NCBI RefSeq assembly: GCF_003171515.1
Contig: NC_089395.1
Coordinates: 248,001 to 312,000 of the forward strand
Reading direction: 5' to 3'
DNA from: Pyrenophora tritici-repentis
Taxonomy: Eukaryota > Ascomycota > Dothideomycetes > Pleosporales > Pleosporaceae
DNA length: 64,000 nucleotides
Below the pieces are notes generated by a model, which searched no databases, had not been told where the DNA came from, and saw only the letters and a program-made list of their open reading frames with translations. Position 1 is the first letter of the stretch; the number at the start of each line of letters is the position of its first letter. Below are positions 42,381-53,643 of this stretch, one piece after another. The position numbers were made by a program, and so were the translations under genes.

Positions 42381-43387
42381 GTGTGTTTATGTGTACGGAT
42401 TTCCTTTTTGTGCTGGATATGTCGCTGCGGCGTTAGAAAATCATGGATCGGGATAAATAGAGCGGGTCATCGCATCATGAAAGGCACCATACCCTTGCCG
42501 GCGTTGTTCTCTGTTAGACCTTCATAAGAGGTTAATTTCTAATTTCATATGTGTATATGTTACGAACCTCGGTGTCTGGCGACTACAGTGACTGTTTTAC
42601 ACTGCTACGTCCAGTATGTTATGACACCCGGGTGCCAGCCTGACTATATTTGCCACCCATGTTCCTCGTCAGCCCACACTAAGTCTTGACAAAACGGCAT
42701 CGCATCCAGTTTTCACGACTTTTCGTTGTCGCATGGTCGTTCAATCGTGTTTCCAGGAAGTTGCTAATACTCGCAGTCTGTGTTGGGTGTGCAACGTGTT
42801 TGCGACAGGATCTCGATGGCGACGCTTGGGGCTGGCTGAGATACACCTAAGTAAGACCGCACAACCACTACCGTGCACAGTAGCAAGCCATGGCCAACTC
42901 TAAAGCAATCCAGACTCTGTCTCAGCCCTGTGAACGCATCATGTCGCAGTAATTCATTCAGCTCCCCTTGGCGGCGTCCAATAGCGCAACGTATGTATAT
43001 CACGGCTTGACAATCACAGTATAAGGCTTTGCTGATCGGGCGCTCACCCCGGCATGCGTGTCCCCATGATTAACTTATCGAGATTGGGGGTTTGTTATAC
43101 AAATTCTGGGGAACGCTGTAGCTGTGGGGTAAGCAGATCTCGTAAGCACGACTGCGTGGGTAGGTAGACTGCCAAGACTAGCGCGCAACAGCTGAAGGTC
43201 AGGAGAAACCCTAAATTGATTGGACATGAAAGGCTATTCATATGATTACGTTTTTAATTTGGATGATTCAATTGGACACGTCGCAAAACTGAAAGTAGCA
43301 GCAACAAGCAATGTCTATTGTTGCTGGCATAACTATGGTGCTACAAAAATGACGACCACAATAACTCTTCCCATCTCTACCTGGATA
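42381..43387. other. Intergenic between convergent GT2 and F-box-like genes
   Basis: No gene recognised. TGTTACGAACC at 42558 resembles the start of a Gypsy LTR, but no end or duplication was found. Confidence 0.4.
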
Positions 43388-44921
43388 TCAGAAATTTGAC
43401 CAGCTTTGTTTAGAACAGAAGATCCAAACCACACTGAACGGGTCATATTCATATTTTCTGACAGAGTACATACTTAGACTTGGGACATTGAAGATGACGA
43501 CTTGCCAGTAATGTGTCGGATGCGCAAGGCTCCAGTAGCCGTTGTAAAGTTTGTGGTAGGTGATCATTTCGTCGAGGAAAGCTTTCACTTGGTTGCTACA
43601 AATCTCGTGATCGAATGGGAGTACATGGTGATTGTTGGGAAGCACAATGTCTTCCTTTACCACTTTCTTCTGATATAGCTTACGAAATCCAACGTGTTTG
43701 ATACGCGGTAGTTTTCTTAGTTCGGTGAAAACGTCTGTCCATGATCCGTCCATCAGAGCTGTCATCGATGCATGGAATGTTGACAGGGTTGCGGAATGTC
43801 TTTCGAGGAATTTGCAGAACTGGCTACCACTTATATACAACAAGCCGCTCAGACAAAGATTGACTAGAAAGGGATAATGCAGTTCTTTGATAAACCAGGA
43901 GTACAGGAATTCGTTTTCATCTTCCCACCGAAGGAAGCCGAGATAGCCGAAATTTTGATAAGCGCGAGCTGTGGCAATTTGAAGAACGTCAACATCCTTG
44001 GTAACAAAGGCGACTTGCAACGGATCCAGGCCCAGTCGATACTGTCGCTCTTCTGTTTGGTGTGGTGCCAACCACTGCCCAGGCCGGAGCGTTGGGCTAT
44101 GGATCTCAGCCCTTCTGATGTAGCGTCGAAACTCTGTTAACCCTGCCAGACTTCCCCAACTAGCATTCGTTTCATGATCTTGGAAATTGAGAGACCTGTA
44201 GTGCGCGGAGAATTGTCGTAAGTCCCATGAAGTTTGATGTCCCCTCGGAATACATCAGCCATCGTAGTGTGCCTTGCAAGTTGCGAAAGCATTGGGCGAG
44301 TATAAGCGCTGCCTCCTCAGTCCTCACAGGGCTATACTCGTCTTCATATTCTTTGGGGTGGGTTGACGGGCGATCAGATACGATATATACCATCTCCATG
44401 TATCTGGCAAACCGAGGTTTGCTTGATAAGCTAAGAAAAACAGCGAGTGAGCTTGCCTCGAGGCTGAACCATGTTATAGTCAAAGGAAATAGTCTCGACA
44501 TGGTGAATTCTGATTTTTCGTAGCTGTTACGGCATGTCCGACGCAGTGATAGGAGGCCAGTACGCTCGGGGTGTGAATTCCAATCCATCGAGTCGCAGAC
44601 CATGGAGAAGAGATCACCAGGAAGCGCATTTAAACGTTTCGGTCTTCTCTCAGCATTGTTCGGGGTGCTGGGGCACACGACTGTGAGAATAGGAGGTGTG
44701 TTTAAATCGATAGCAGAATCGCTCAAGGTGATAGAAACACCGCCTGAATCGATAGCAGACTCGTCCAAGGTGACAGGAACATCAACTGGATCAACAGCAG
44801 ACTCGTCCACGGTAATGGGAACACCGCCTGAATCAACAACAGGCTCGTCCAAGGCGATAGTAACACCGCCTGAATCAACAGGATGCTCAGCGGAGTCGGC
44901 AGGAATGTCGTTTAAGCTCAT
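43388..44921 (-). CDS. F-box-like protein with 14-residue repeats (2 exons)
   Basis: Exons 44921-44254 and 44195-43388 with a 58-nt intron (GTATTC..CTTAC..ACAG) restore one frame of 491 residues. An upstream in-frame ATG at 45059 would add 46 hydrophobic residues, but the ATG at 44921 is preferred because the repeat-rich, soluble part starts there. Residues about 12-70 are four copies of a 14-residue unit (DSGGVPITVDESAV type), encoded by 42-bp repeats. An F-box-like stretch follows (LNALPGDLFSMVCDSM..LLSLRRTCR). The rest is alpha-helical with no clear motif, as in many fungal F-box proteins. It may be a substrate adaptor of an SCF ubiquitin ligase; the F-box is weak. Confidence 0.6.
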
Positions 44922-45590
44922 TCTATATAACGATAGGCTGACAAGTGGATGTAATAGGGTTATGGAGATGTTCGTGATATGAATTGGGTGACGGGATGTT
45001 AGAAACAGGAACGAGACAGCAGTGAGCTTCCAAAGGTTGGAAAGTGGGCTGACCAACATAGGAAGGAGTTACTCCGAGAAGCGCACCTGGATGTACATGG
45101 TGCCTCGATATATTTGATTGGGCAATGGCGATTTGAAATGTCGTTGTCACTGTGGAAGGGACGAAACACAAGATTCGGTCGTGCTGTATTATCTCTTTCC
45201 AGAAAACATAGGTATGAATGGGAATTAGCCATCTAGAGTTGCACATGTGCCTGTAGTTCTCTGATGTCGTTAGAGTCTTGCAGTTGCGTAAATGTCCCAA
45301 TATAGCATCTGTTGATATTGCTTCTCGTTCATCTTGAACATCAAATGTGCATCAGTAACCGAACAGCAGCATAGTCGCAAAGTAGGGAGGCAGGATGGGT
45401 GAAGTAGACCGAGATGCAGCCTTGCGTAGAAGCAAGAACGACTGCACGACCAAACGCGCTAGCAGAGCTCTGACCATCCCTCACTCAACTGCTCAGGTTC
45501 GCAAGAAACGCGCCTTCCGCAAACCAGCAATTTCTCCTTCACTGTACCTATCTTAATTTCCCTCTTCTTGCCAAAAATCGCGTACACAAA

Positions 45591-47477
45591 ATGACGAGCA
45601 TCGACGAGCTCTTCAAGAGCGCAAACGGCACGACGAAGCGCAAATTCGAGAACCCAAAAGAAGCCGACCCAATGCAATCGTACAAGTCGGTAAAACTCAG
45701 TACAAACGGTGACGTCAAAGCGCAAGCCTCGGTAGCCGACGAAGACAACGACGACGACGAGGCTGGCCCTTCATTACCGCCGGACTTTGAAGACGATGGG
45801 CCAGGCGACGATGACGAGGGACGTTTCTTTGGCGACGGCTTGGACGAGAATGCGCGGGACGCAATGGAATACATAGACGCAAAAGATGGCGATGAAGTCA
45901 TACAGGACGAAAAATACGATATACCATGGGTGCGCAAGCTGGCGCTCAACTTTGAGAAGAAGGTCAACAAGAATGCGTCGTTGCGCGCAAAGTACGAGGA
46001 CGACCCTACAAAGTTTATGGACTCAGAGGCCGACTTGGATGAAGGGATAAAGGCGTTGAGTATACTATCAGAACACCCAGAGCTCTACGAGGAGTTCGCG
46101 ACCAGCACGGCGGCGGCAAAGTTGGTGGAATTACTGGCGCATGAGAACACAGACATTGCGATTGCGGCGATTGAAATGATCTCAGAGCTTACAGATGAGG
46201 ACGTAGCAGGCGAGCAGGAGCAATGGGATGCGCTAGTTATAGCGTTCATGGAGGCCGACTTACTCAGCCTGCTCATATCCAACTTCTCGCGCTTCGACGA
46301 GACGGACGAGGCCGACGCATCTGGTGTCTACAACTCTCTGAGTGTGATTGAGAACCTGCTCTCACAACCCGCAAACACCGACATAATAGGCGGACAGCCC
46401 GCCTTGTTAAAATGGCTCCTCGACCGCATCCAAAAACCAGAATCCCCAACATCGCGAAACAAGCAATACGCGTCTGAAATTCTCTCCATCCTCACACAAT
46501 CCTCGCGCTCGAATCGAAACCACATCGCCGAAGCAAACGGCGTGGAAATCTTCCTTACGAACCTCGCGCCGTACCGCCGAGATGACCCTGAGAAGGACAG
46601 CAACGAGGAGGAATACATGGAGAATCTGTTCAATTGTCTTTCGTCCATCACCGAGGAACCGCTAGGCAAAACAAAGTTCCTAGAAGCAGAAGGCGTGGAA
46701 CTCTGTCTGCTGTTTATACGAGATGGGAAGACGAGTAAGAGTCGCGCACTCAAAGTACTAGACCACGCATGCGGTTACGCAGAAGAAGCAGCACAACCCA
46801 ACGGCGACAGCAACGCAAAAGGCAAAGCCCCAGCCCAAGAAGAAGCAGAAGCAGAAATAGCAACAAACACCGCCTCAGCAATATGCACCCGCGTCATCGA
46901 ATCCCGCGGCTTAAAACCCCTCTTCAGCACTTTCTCAAAATCAACCCCCTCCCCCACATCCACATCCACCTCCTCCACACAATCGCACAAAAAACTAGAC
47001 CCCTCCCTCATCGAACACATCCTCAGCATCCTCTCCTCCCTCCTCCGCTCCTTACCCGGAAACTCCGACGCCCGCTTCCGCCTGCTCGCCAAATTCCTCG
47101 AAAAAGACTGCGCGAAGATATATAAACTGGTTCTTTTACGGAGAACCTACGTCGTGCGGCTGGCTGCTTTCGATGCCAAGATGGCGGAGAGGAAAAGGAG
47201 GTTGAGCGTGGAGGAGCGAGAAGAGCTGGAGCTGCAGAGTGTGGCGGAGAGGTTGAGTGAGGGGGGGCTTTATTGTTTGGAGAGGATCGATGCTGTGTTG
47301 GCGTGGTTGGTGGCCGAGGATGAGGGGGCGAAGAAGGCGGTTGTGGAAGCGTTGGCGGAGAGGGATGAGGGGTTGGGGGATGTTAAGAAGACGTTGCAGG
47401 CGCAGCTTGATGGGGTGTTGGAGGTAGAGGGGGCGGAGAGGGAAGTTTTGGAGACGTTGGTGGGGTTTTTGGAGTGA
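45591..47477 (+). CDS. CTNNBL1: Beta-catenin-like protein 1 (CTNNBL1) family
   Basis: Single exon, 628 residues, near the usual length of about 560-630. An acidic N-terminus is followed by the signature DGLDENARDAMEYIDAKDG..., then armadillo-type helical repeats (LSILSEHPELYEEF, AKLVELLAHENTDIAIAAIEMISELTDED, LNNL-like NSLSVIENLLSQ) and the conserved end YVVRLAAFDAKMAERKRR..L..GGLYCLERIDAVLAWL. In animals and fission yeast the protein associates with the Prp19/CDC5L spliceosome complex in the nucleus. A Pro/Ser/Thr insert near residue 470 is a lineage-specific loop. Divergent from the F-box-like gene (670 bp), convergent with DUS3 (237 bp). Confidence 0.93.
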   Translation: MTSIDELFKSANGTTKRKFENPKEADPMQSYKSVKLSTNGDVKAQASVADEDNDDDEAGPSLPPDFEDDGPGDDDEGRFFGDGLDENARDAMEYIDAKDGDEVIQDEKYDIPWVRKLALNFEKKVNKNASLRAKYEDDPTKFMDSEADLDEGIKALSILSEHPELYEEFATSTAAAKLVELLAHENTDIAIAAIEMISELTDEDVAGEQEQWDALVIAFMEADLLSLLISNFSRFDETDEADASGVYNSLSVIENLLSQPANTDIIGGQPALLKWLLDRIQKPESPTSRNKQYASEILSILTQSSRSNRNHIAEANGVEIFLTNLAPYRRDDPEKDSNEEEYMENLFNCLSSITEEPLGKTKFLEAEGVELCLLFIRDGKTSKSRALKVLDHACGYAEEAAQPNGDSNAKGKAPAQEEAEAEIATNTASAICTRVIESRGLKPLFSTFSKSTPSPTSTSTSSTQSHKKLDPSLIEHILSILSSLLRSLPGNSDARFRLLAKFLEKDCAKIYKLVLLRRTYVVRLAAFDAKMAERKRRLSVEEREELELQSVAERLSEGGLYCLERIDAVLAWLVAEDEGAKKAVVEALAERDEGLGDVKKTLQAQLDGVLEVEGAEREVLETLVGFLE

Positions 47478-47714
47478 GCATGTATAAGTTGTGTTTTAGC
47501 TAAGTTGTCTGGCGATATGCCTGCTGAAGCGACGCTTTTTTCACAAAATGTGTATGTATGTGTATGATTGAGAATACTTGGATACTATGAATATACCTGA
47601 GTAGAGGCAATACACTTATATATATGTCTGGCCACTTAATCACTCCATAGACTTTTCCTTCCGCAATGCCATGATACCAGACTCACACTCCTCACTCCCA
47701 TCCATCCCACCACT

Positions 47715-50026
47715 CTATCCCTCAGCCTCAAACTCATAAGCATTAGATTTGTGCTTGGGTTCAAACTTGAAGTTCTCATGCGCAGGCCCAAGGAACATTT
47801 CACTGTAACACAAGCATTAGCCCTCACTCCCTCACCCCAGTCAAAAAAGTACTCACCTAATCTTAATCCAATCCTTATAATGCTCACTCGCCATCAACGT
47901 CTCCAACTCATTCCTGCCCCTAAACCGCGGCGGTCGGTCCTGAATATTCGGCGGCAAATGCTCCAGCAAGCCCACCGGAACATAGCGATGCGCAAAGCTG
48001 AGCCACTCAAGTAGGAAACGGCGTGTAGTACCTATACCCATTTCATCCGAGCCCCAAGTCTGCAAGCCGTATTTGGTAAACTTTTCAATGTAGGTGAGGC
48101 GTTCAGACGCGGATTTGTCGAGATATTGGCCCTTTTCGATTTCTTCGAACAGCCACGGTTTGATTAGCGCGCCGCGGCCGACCATGACGGTGTCGACGCC
48201 TGCGTTGGCGAGGTGGGTGTAGTAGTCTTCGTGCGAGTAGCAGTCGCCGTTGCCGACAAAGTAGACGTGGCCGCCGTTGGCGAGATCGCGGGGGTCGATT
48301 TCAGCGGCCGTGTCGGTGGCGGCTGCTTGTTCTTTGCGGAGGCGGGAGATGAGGGCAGAGCATTCGGCAATGTAGGACCAGTCTGCGCTGCGGGAGTAGC
48401 GTTGTTGCTTGCTGCGGCCGTGGAGCGTGATGGCTGCGACGCCTGAAGTACCCTTGCCGGATTCGACGGCTTCGTGGCCGCCGAGGACGAGGCGCTTGAT
48501 GAGCTTTTGGGCAGTGGGGTGGTTGTCTTTTGTGCCCATGCGGATTTTTACCGTGATGGGGACTTCTTTTGAGACGTAGCTCATGCCTCGGAGTATGTGC
48601 TCTAGTTTTGCTTCGCTATCGAGGAGGGCGGAGCCACTGCCTTTTTCGCAGACGAGGTTGATGGGGCAGCCGCAGTTTAGGTCGATGGCGCGGAGTTTGG
48701 GGCAGTATTCTGTTAGTACTTCTACTGTTTTGGTGGCTAGCCAGGGCTTGTTTGCGGCGATTTGGGCGCCGAACTTGAGGTCCTTGGAATTGTCGTAGCC
48801 TTGGACGACGGTGTTCTTTCCGAGGAACTTTGGGGGGCTGATTTCGGACTCGTGGGCCTTCATGAGTGGCCATTCGCCCTTGTCTCCTTGGATCAGTGGC
48901 ATGCCCATGGCCATTTCACTCCATGTCACTTGGCAGCCGAAGTCGACACAGAGGCGGCGGTAGGGCATGTTTCCCTGTGTAGTGAGAGGAGCGAGCATTG
49001 GCGTCTCGGGGCCGTAGTAAAGCCTACGCTTCTCTGAAGGTCTAAAGGGCGCCTCAACATACTCTGCCCTGCGTGCCTCCTTTTCCTCTTTCAGAATCTC
49101 CGTATCCATCTGAGCCGCATCGAACATTTCTCGTTCGTTGCGTGCATTGGTCTCAATCCATTCCAGGTACTGGTCAGACCGTGGAGTGCCAATCTTTCTT
49201 CTAGACAACCCAATCTTGATGTCCTTGGATACAACGTTGACAACTTCGGCTTCCGCCTCGTCATCAAGCCCAGATAACTTGGCCTTGCGCTCGGCGTCTT
49301 CTTTCAGAACCAGCTCTTGCCTGCCGTCCTCCGTAGTGCGCTCTTCGGAGTGGCTGCCTACGAATCGACACTTCCAGCCAAAGTGGCAGAAGCCTTTGAC
49401 GCTGTAGACGGGGCATTGGCCGTTGAGAGTCGTCAGATCTGCCCGTCGGCCTTCCTTTAGATACCTGCGGAGATCGTGTTCAAACTTGCACTTTTCGCCA
49501 AATGGGCACTCTTTTGGCGAGAATTCATTGTACACTGCGCGAGTGCCACAGAGAGGTATCTTGTCTCGCGAGGTTCCAAAGGTGCGACTCGTGTTTTGAC
49601 CTTTCTGCTTCTTCTCTTTCTTGTTCTTGCCCTTCCTTGGGCCATCGCGAGCATCGGTCTTGGGCAAACCCTCACTCTTGTGCTCAGCGTCGGCAGCCTC
49701 GGCTGCATCGTCGTCCACTCCTGCATCTTTTGGCTTGTTGTCGTTTCGATGGATCAGAAATCTGGTGGTCTTAGCACGTGAGATACTTCATGTGGTGGTT
49801 GTGCGCACTCTGCCTTGATAGGCGCAACACCTTTCACTCTCTTGACACCACTATCAGCACCATCGCGGTCTTGACTGTTAGTTCTTGTCCTCTTCTGGCT
49901 TAACGGCGCATCGTTTTTCACATCAACCATAACATCGCCTCCATTGCTGCTATTAGAGTCGGCTGCGACAGCACCCTCTGGAACAGAGTGGCCGTGCTCC
50001 ACGGTTGTCCCTTGTTCTGCTGTCAT
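47715..50026 (-). CDS. DUS3: tRNA-dihydrouridine(47) synthase, DUS3 family (3 exons)
   Basis: Exons 50026-49809, 49761-47857 and 47802-47715; introns 47 and 54 nt; 736 residues. Two CCCH zinc fingers come first ([25 protein letters not shown] and [19 protein letters not shown]). The Dus flavin barrel starts [30 protein letters not shown]. The catalytic Cys is in [10 protein letters not shown], with ITVKIRMG and [13 protein letters not shown] for tRNA and FMN contacts and VGNGDCYS near the end. The enzyme reduces U47 in tRNA variable loops using NADPH and FMN. Unspliced reading stops early in the first intron, which supports that intron. The start is the first true ATG; upstream in-frame codons lack one. 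Confidence 0.94.
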
Positions 50027-50419
50027 CTTCTGCAGCGCAATCAGGCCAGTAATGCGATATGTGTTTGCTGGCGTGACGCTCAATGAAGAAAAAGCACCGT
50101 CTCAAAATGTTGGTGCAAATGCAGCTAGAAGAGGCTAGACCGGCGATAGCAGGCGCTAAGACGTAGCAGGTAGCTAGACAGGCTGCAAAGCTGTGACGTA
50201 GAGCTTCAGCCTTCACTACAACCGGGCACTTACGGCTCTCCCACTCTCGTGTCAAATACTCGCGCTGTCCTTCCTCGCCTTTTCCACCATCATCACCTCT
50301 TTTTGCGTACCGCACTCGCCGCAGACCAGCTCATCTCTCAGTCCCCCGCTGACGCTGCACAACCCCACTCCCACACAAACATCGGCTCACGTCGTGTGAA
50401 TATCTCCACGTAGCCCATC

Positions 50420-51243
50420 ATGACGCTCTACTACAGTCTGGTAAGCCCCTCTTTGTACAATCACGTTTGAGTTGCACAAGATGAAAACATCTGCGCTCAA
50501 TGCTATTTTGCTCTCTCACACCATACTTCCCAATTCACGACATGGCCTTACTAACTATACTGACAGGTGTTCCTCCTCTTGGTGACGGAGATGCTCATCT
50601 TCTGCGCTCTCATCGTCCCTCTACCCTTCACATGGCGCCGAAAGCTCTTCACCTTCATATCGGAGAGCCCCATAATAGCGAAGTTACAATATGGCATGAA
50701 GGTATGGCAACATTGCATTAGGCAGTGGCCAATTCTGACCTTGTTAGATTACATTCATCTTCATCCTGATCCTGTTCATTGACAGTGTCAACCGCGTCTA
50801 CCGCGTACAAATCGAGCTCTCTGGCTCCGATGACCAGGGCCGCTCAGGGTAAGACAAACCCCCACATTACCAATTCTAAGCTGACAACAAACAGTGTTGC
50901 TGCTGGTGGCATTGAACGCATGGAAGTCCAGGCTCGCAAGTTCTACTCGCAACGCAACATGTACCTCTGCGGTTTCACCCTCTTCCTCTCCCTCATCCTC
51001 AACCGCACCTACGTCATGATCCTCGATGTCCTCCGTCTCGAGGAGGAGGTCAAGGGCCTCAGGGGTGATCCCGCTGGCAAGAAGGGCAAGTCTGCAAAGG
51101 ATATCGGTGCTCCCGGCGAGGTTGCCGATCTCAGGAAGGAGCTCGAGGCAAAGGACCGCGACATGGCCAACTTGAAGAAGCAGGTCGAGAACATGCAGAA
51201 GGAGTACAACCGTATGGGCGATGAGGTTGCTGGAAAGCAGTAG
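50420..51243 (+). CDS. BAP31/Yet3-like ER membrane protein (4 exons)
   Basis: Exons 50420-50440, 50567-50701, 50748-50848 and 50895-51243; 201 residues. The first exon codes only seven residues (MTLYYSL), the typical start of this family. Three membrane segments follow (FLLLVTEMLIFCALIVPLPF; TFIFILILFIDSVNRVY; YLCGFTLFLSLILNRTYVMI), then a coiled coil (about 130-195) and a short lysine-containing tail (AGKQ), which is a weak retrieval signal. B-cell receptor-associated protein 31 and yeast Yet proteins work in ER export and quality control of membrane proteins. Divergent from DUS3 with 393 bp between start codons. Confidence 0.92.
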
Positions 51244-51754
51244 ATGAGGACTAGCTTCAAGCTGAGGCGTGACCACAAGGGCATATCATGGGATGGGTGT
51301 AGCAATATCGGCTTTCCCATGCTAGGATGGGTGATTAGTGGACACTGGGATTGTATGGTTTACACTGGAAAAGCATTTTGATATTGTGTTGAAAGACAAG
51401 TAATTGTGTTGTCGTTGGCTGAAATGGTATGGCGGAGTGGATACGAGAACAGCGAGCATAGGCGTTGGTATGATTTGCGCAGTAGTCAAGTAGCAATTAA
51501 AGGTGGAATATCTTCGAACCCCGTTCATAGCTCGGCTCCTCGGAAAGCTTGGTAAAGGCCGGCACCGAAAGTCGTGTACCGCAATGACGCCGCCTCGCGA
51601 TAGTAAACGTCACATGAAGCCGATGTAGTCTCCTGTTAATATTGTGAAAGTTTAAATGTGGCGGCATAAAAGACTAGACTGAGTAGATAGAAATCAACAA
51701 CTTCATTCCATTCCTCAACAACACTGGTCATTGGTTTTGAGTTAGGCAGCCAAG
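51244..51754. other. Intergenic, promoter of the amidase
   Basis: Nothing recognised. Confidence 0.4.
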
Positions 51755-53643
51755 ATGTCGGATATGCAACCGCCCAATTCAGGCTTCATCAACTACCCAG
51801 CACCCAAGGCTTACGACATACCCTTCAAAGCCCCGCCACCAGGAAACAATCCCGTGCTCAAGGGACCGCTGCTGCAACATCTTTCCACTCTGTGAGCTCT
51901 GGTACCTGGTGAATATGTCATCGTGATAGCTAACAAGCACAGCGTCGCAGCCGTCCCTTTTCTGCAGTCGTACTTGTGGAGCAATGCCGGCTTCGCCTCA
52001 CTGCGCAATCTCAGGGAAATCGACGGCGTCGACATCCGCTACGATCCTACCGTGATTCCGCTTGCCCAGCCCAACGACGCAGCTCCCGCAAACTACACAG
52101 ATGCATCCAACCTACGCGCACCACCCGATAGTGGTACAAATGGTCGATTTTACTCGATTAAAGACTTCCACGACGCCTACTTGAGCGGCACACTTAGACC
52201 CACCGATGTCGTAGAGCATCTGTTGCCCCTCATCCGCAGAGATGTGCCGCAACGGACGCCGTACTCGACGGCCTTTATGGACACCAAGGTGGACCTTGTA
52301 AGAGCGGCAGCGGCAGCATCGACACAGCGGTATAAGGAGGGACAGCCACTGGGTGTGCTGGATGGCGTGCCATTTGGTGTCAAGGACGACGTGCAGGTCA
52401 AGGGATACAAGCGCTATATCGGCGCCAGACACGACGTTAGCAATGGCGGCGCGGGAGAGACGAGCTTCTGTGCCAGGGCGCTGGAGAAAGAAGGTGCCAT
52501 CTTGGTGGGAACGCTGACGATGCATGAATTGGGCATGGGTGAGTTATGAATATATCTACATCCCGATATGAACTGACAACCTCAGATACAACCAACAACA
52601 ACCCCATCTGGGGCACACCAGTAAACCCCTACAACTCATGCTACTACACGGGTGGTTCCTCCGGCGGACCCGCATCCGCCGTTTCCCACGGCCTCATCCC
52701 GTTTGCCATCGGTTCAGACGGCGGAGGTTCGATTCGTCTGCCCGCCAACTACTGCGGCATCTACGGCCTCAAGCACAGTCACTCGCGCGTCTCAATGGCC
52801 CCAATGGCCGACACCACCTCGTCTGTCACCACCCACGGACCCCTCGCAGCCAACATGTCCGACCTCGCCATCTCATACCGCGTTCTCGCCCAACCCGACC
52901 CCTCCGTCTTCCCCTCATCGCACTTCCGCGCGCCCAACCCACACGCCTCCGCCAATCGCCCCAAAGTCCTCGGGATATACAAACCCTGGCTCGACCGCGC
53001 CGACGCACCCGTCCAAGAAGCCATCTACACCGCCCTACGCTACTTTGAAAAACATCTCGGATACGAAGTAGTAGACATCACAATCCCACTCACCACAGAC
53101 GGCCAACTCGCCCACGCCATGACCATCATGGCAGAGGGGGCTACAAGCTACAAACACAGCGTCTACGACCTCTCTGCCCCGAACCGCATCCTCCTCTCCG
53201 TCGGCCGCCAAACTCCCGCTAGCGACTTTGTCCTCGCTCAACGCGTTCGCAACCTCCTGATGCAACATCTCGCTCACTTGTTTCGGAAACACCCCGGTCT
53301 CGTCATCGTTACGCCTACGACGCCGAATGCGGGCTGGCCGATTGATCCTAGGGATCTTAGTCATGGGGTTAGTGATGCTAATATGCAGTTGCGCAATATG
53401 GAGTATGTTTGGTTGGCGAATTTTACGGGTGTGCCTTGTATACAGTTTCCGGTGGGTTTTGTGAAGGGTATTAAAGGGGAGGGTAGGGTGCCGGTGGGAT
53501 TGTGTGGGCTTGGGAGTGGGGGGTGAGGAGGGGTTGGTGGGGTTTGGGTTTGATGGGGAGGTGTTTTTACATGAGGGGGTTGAGGGGGGAGGGTTATGCC
53601 GGGGGGGTGGGTGGATGTTTTGGGTGTGAAGACGGAGGCGTAG
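51755..53643 (+). CDS. Amidase-signature enzyme, C-terminus out of frame (3 exons)
   Basis: Exons 51755-51891, 51943-52538 and 52586 onward; introns 51 and 47 nt. The amidase signature triad is visible: Lys in GVKDDVQVKG, cis-Ser in GGSSGGPASA and nucleophile Ser in GSDGGGSIRLPA. The first frame ends at a TGA at 53524-53526 after 557 residues. The usual C-terminus of the family is still encoded downstream but in other frames: EEGLVGFGFDGEV, then VMPGGWVDVLGV up to a TAG at 53641-53643. Adding one G in each of three G-runs (about 53515, 53521 and 53587) would join them. These may be assembly errors in G homopolymers or real lesions. No signal peptide; it hydrolyses an amide of unknown identity. 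Confidence 0.82.

Noticed and set aside
42558..42605. TGTTACGAACC resembling the start of a Gypsy LTR
   Set aside because: Only about 11 bases match; no LTR end and no target duplication found.
44172..44260. Frameshift making the F-box-like gene a pseudogene
   Set aside because: A 58-nt intron with good GT, branch site and AG joins both frames in phase, so no lesion is needed.
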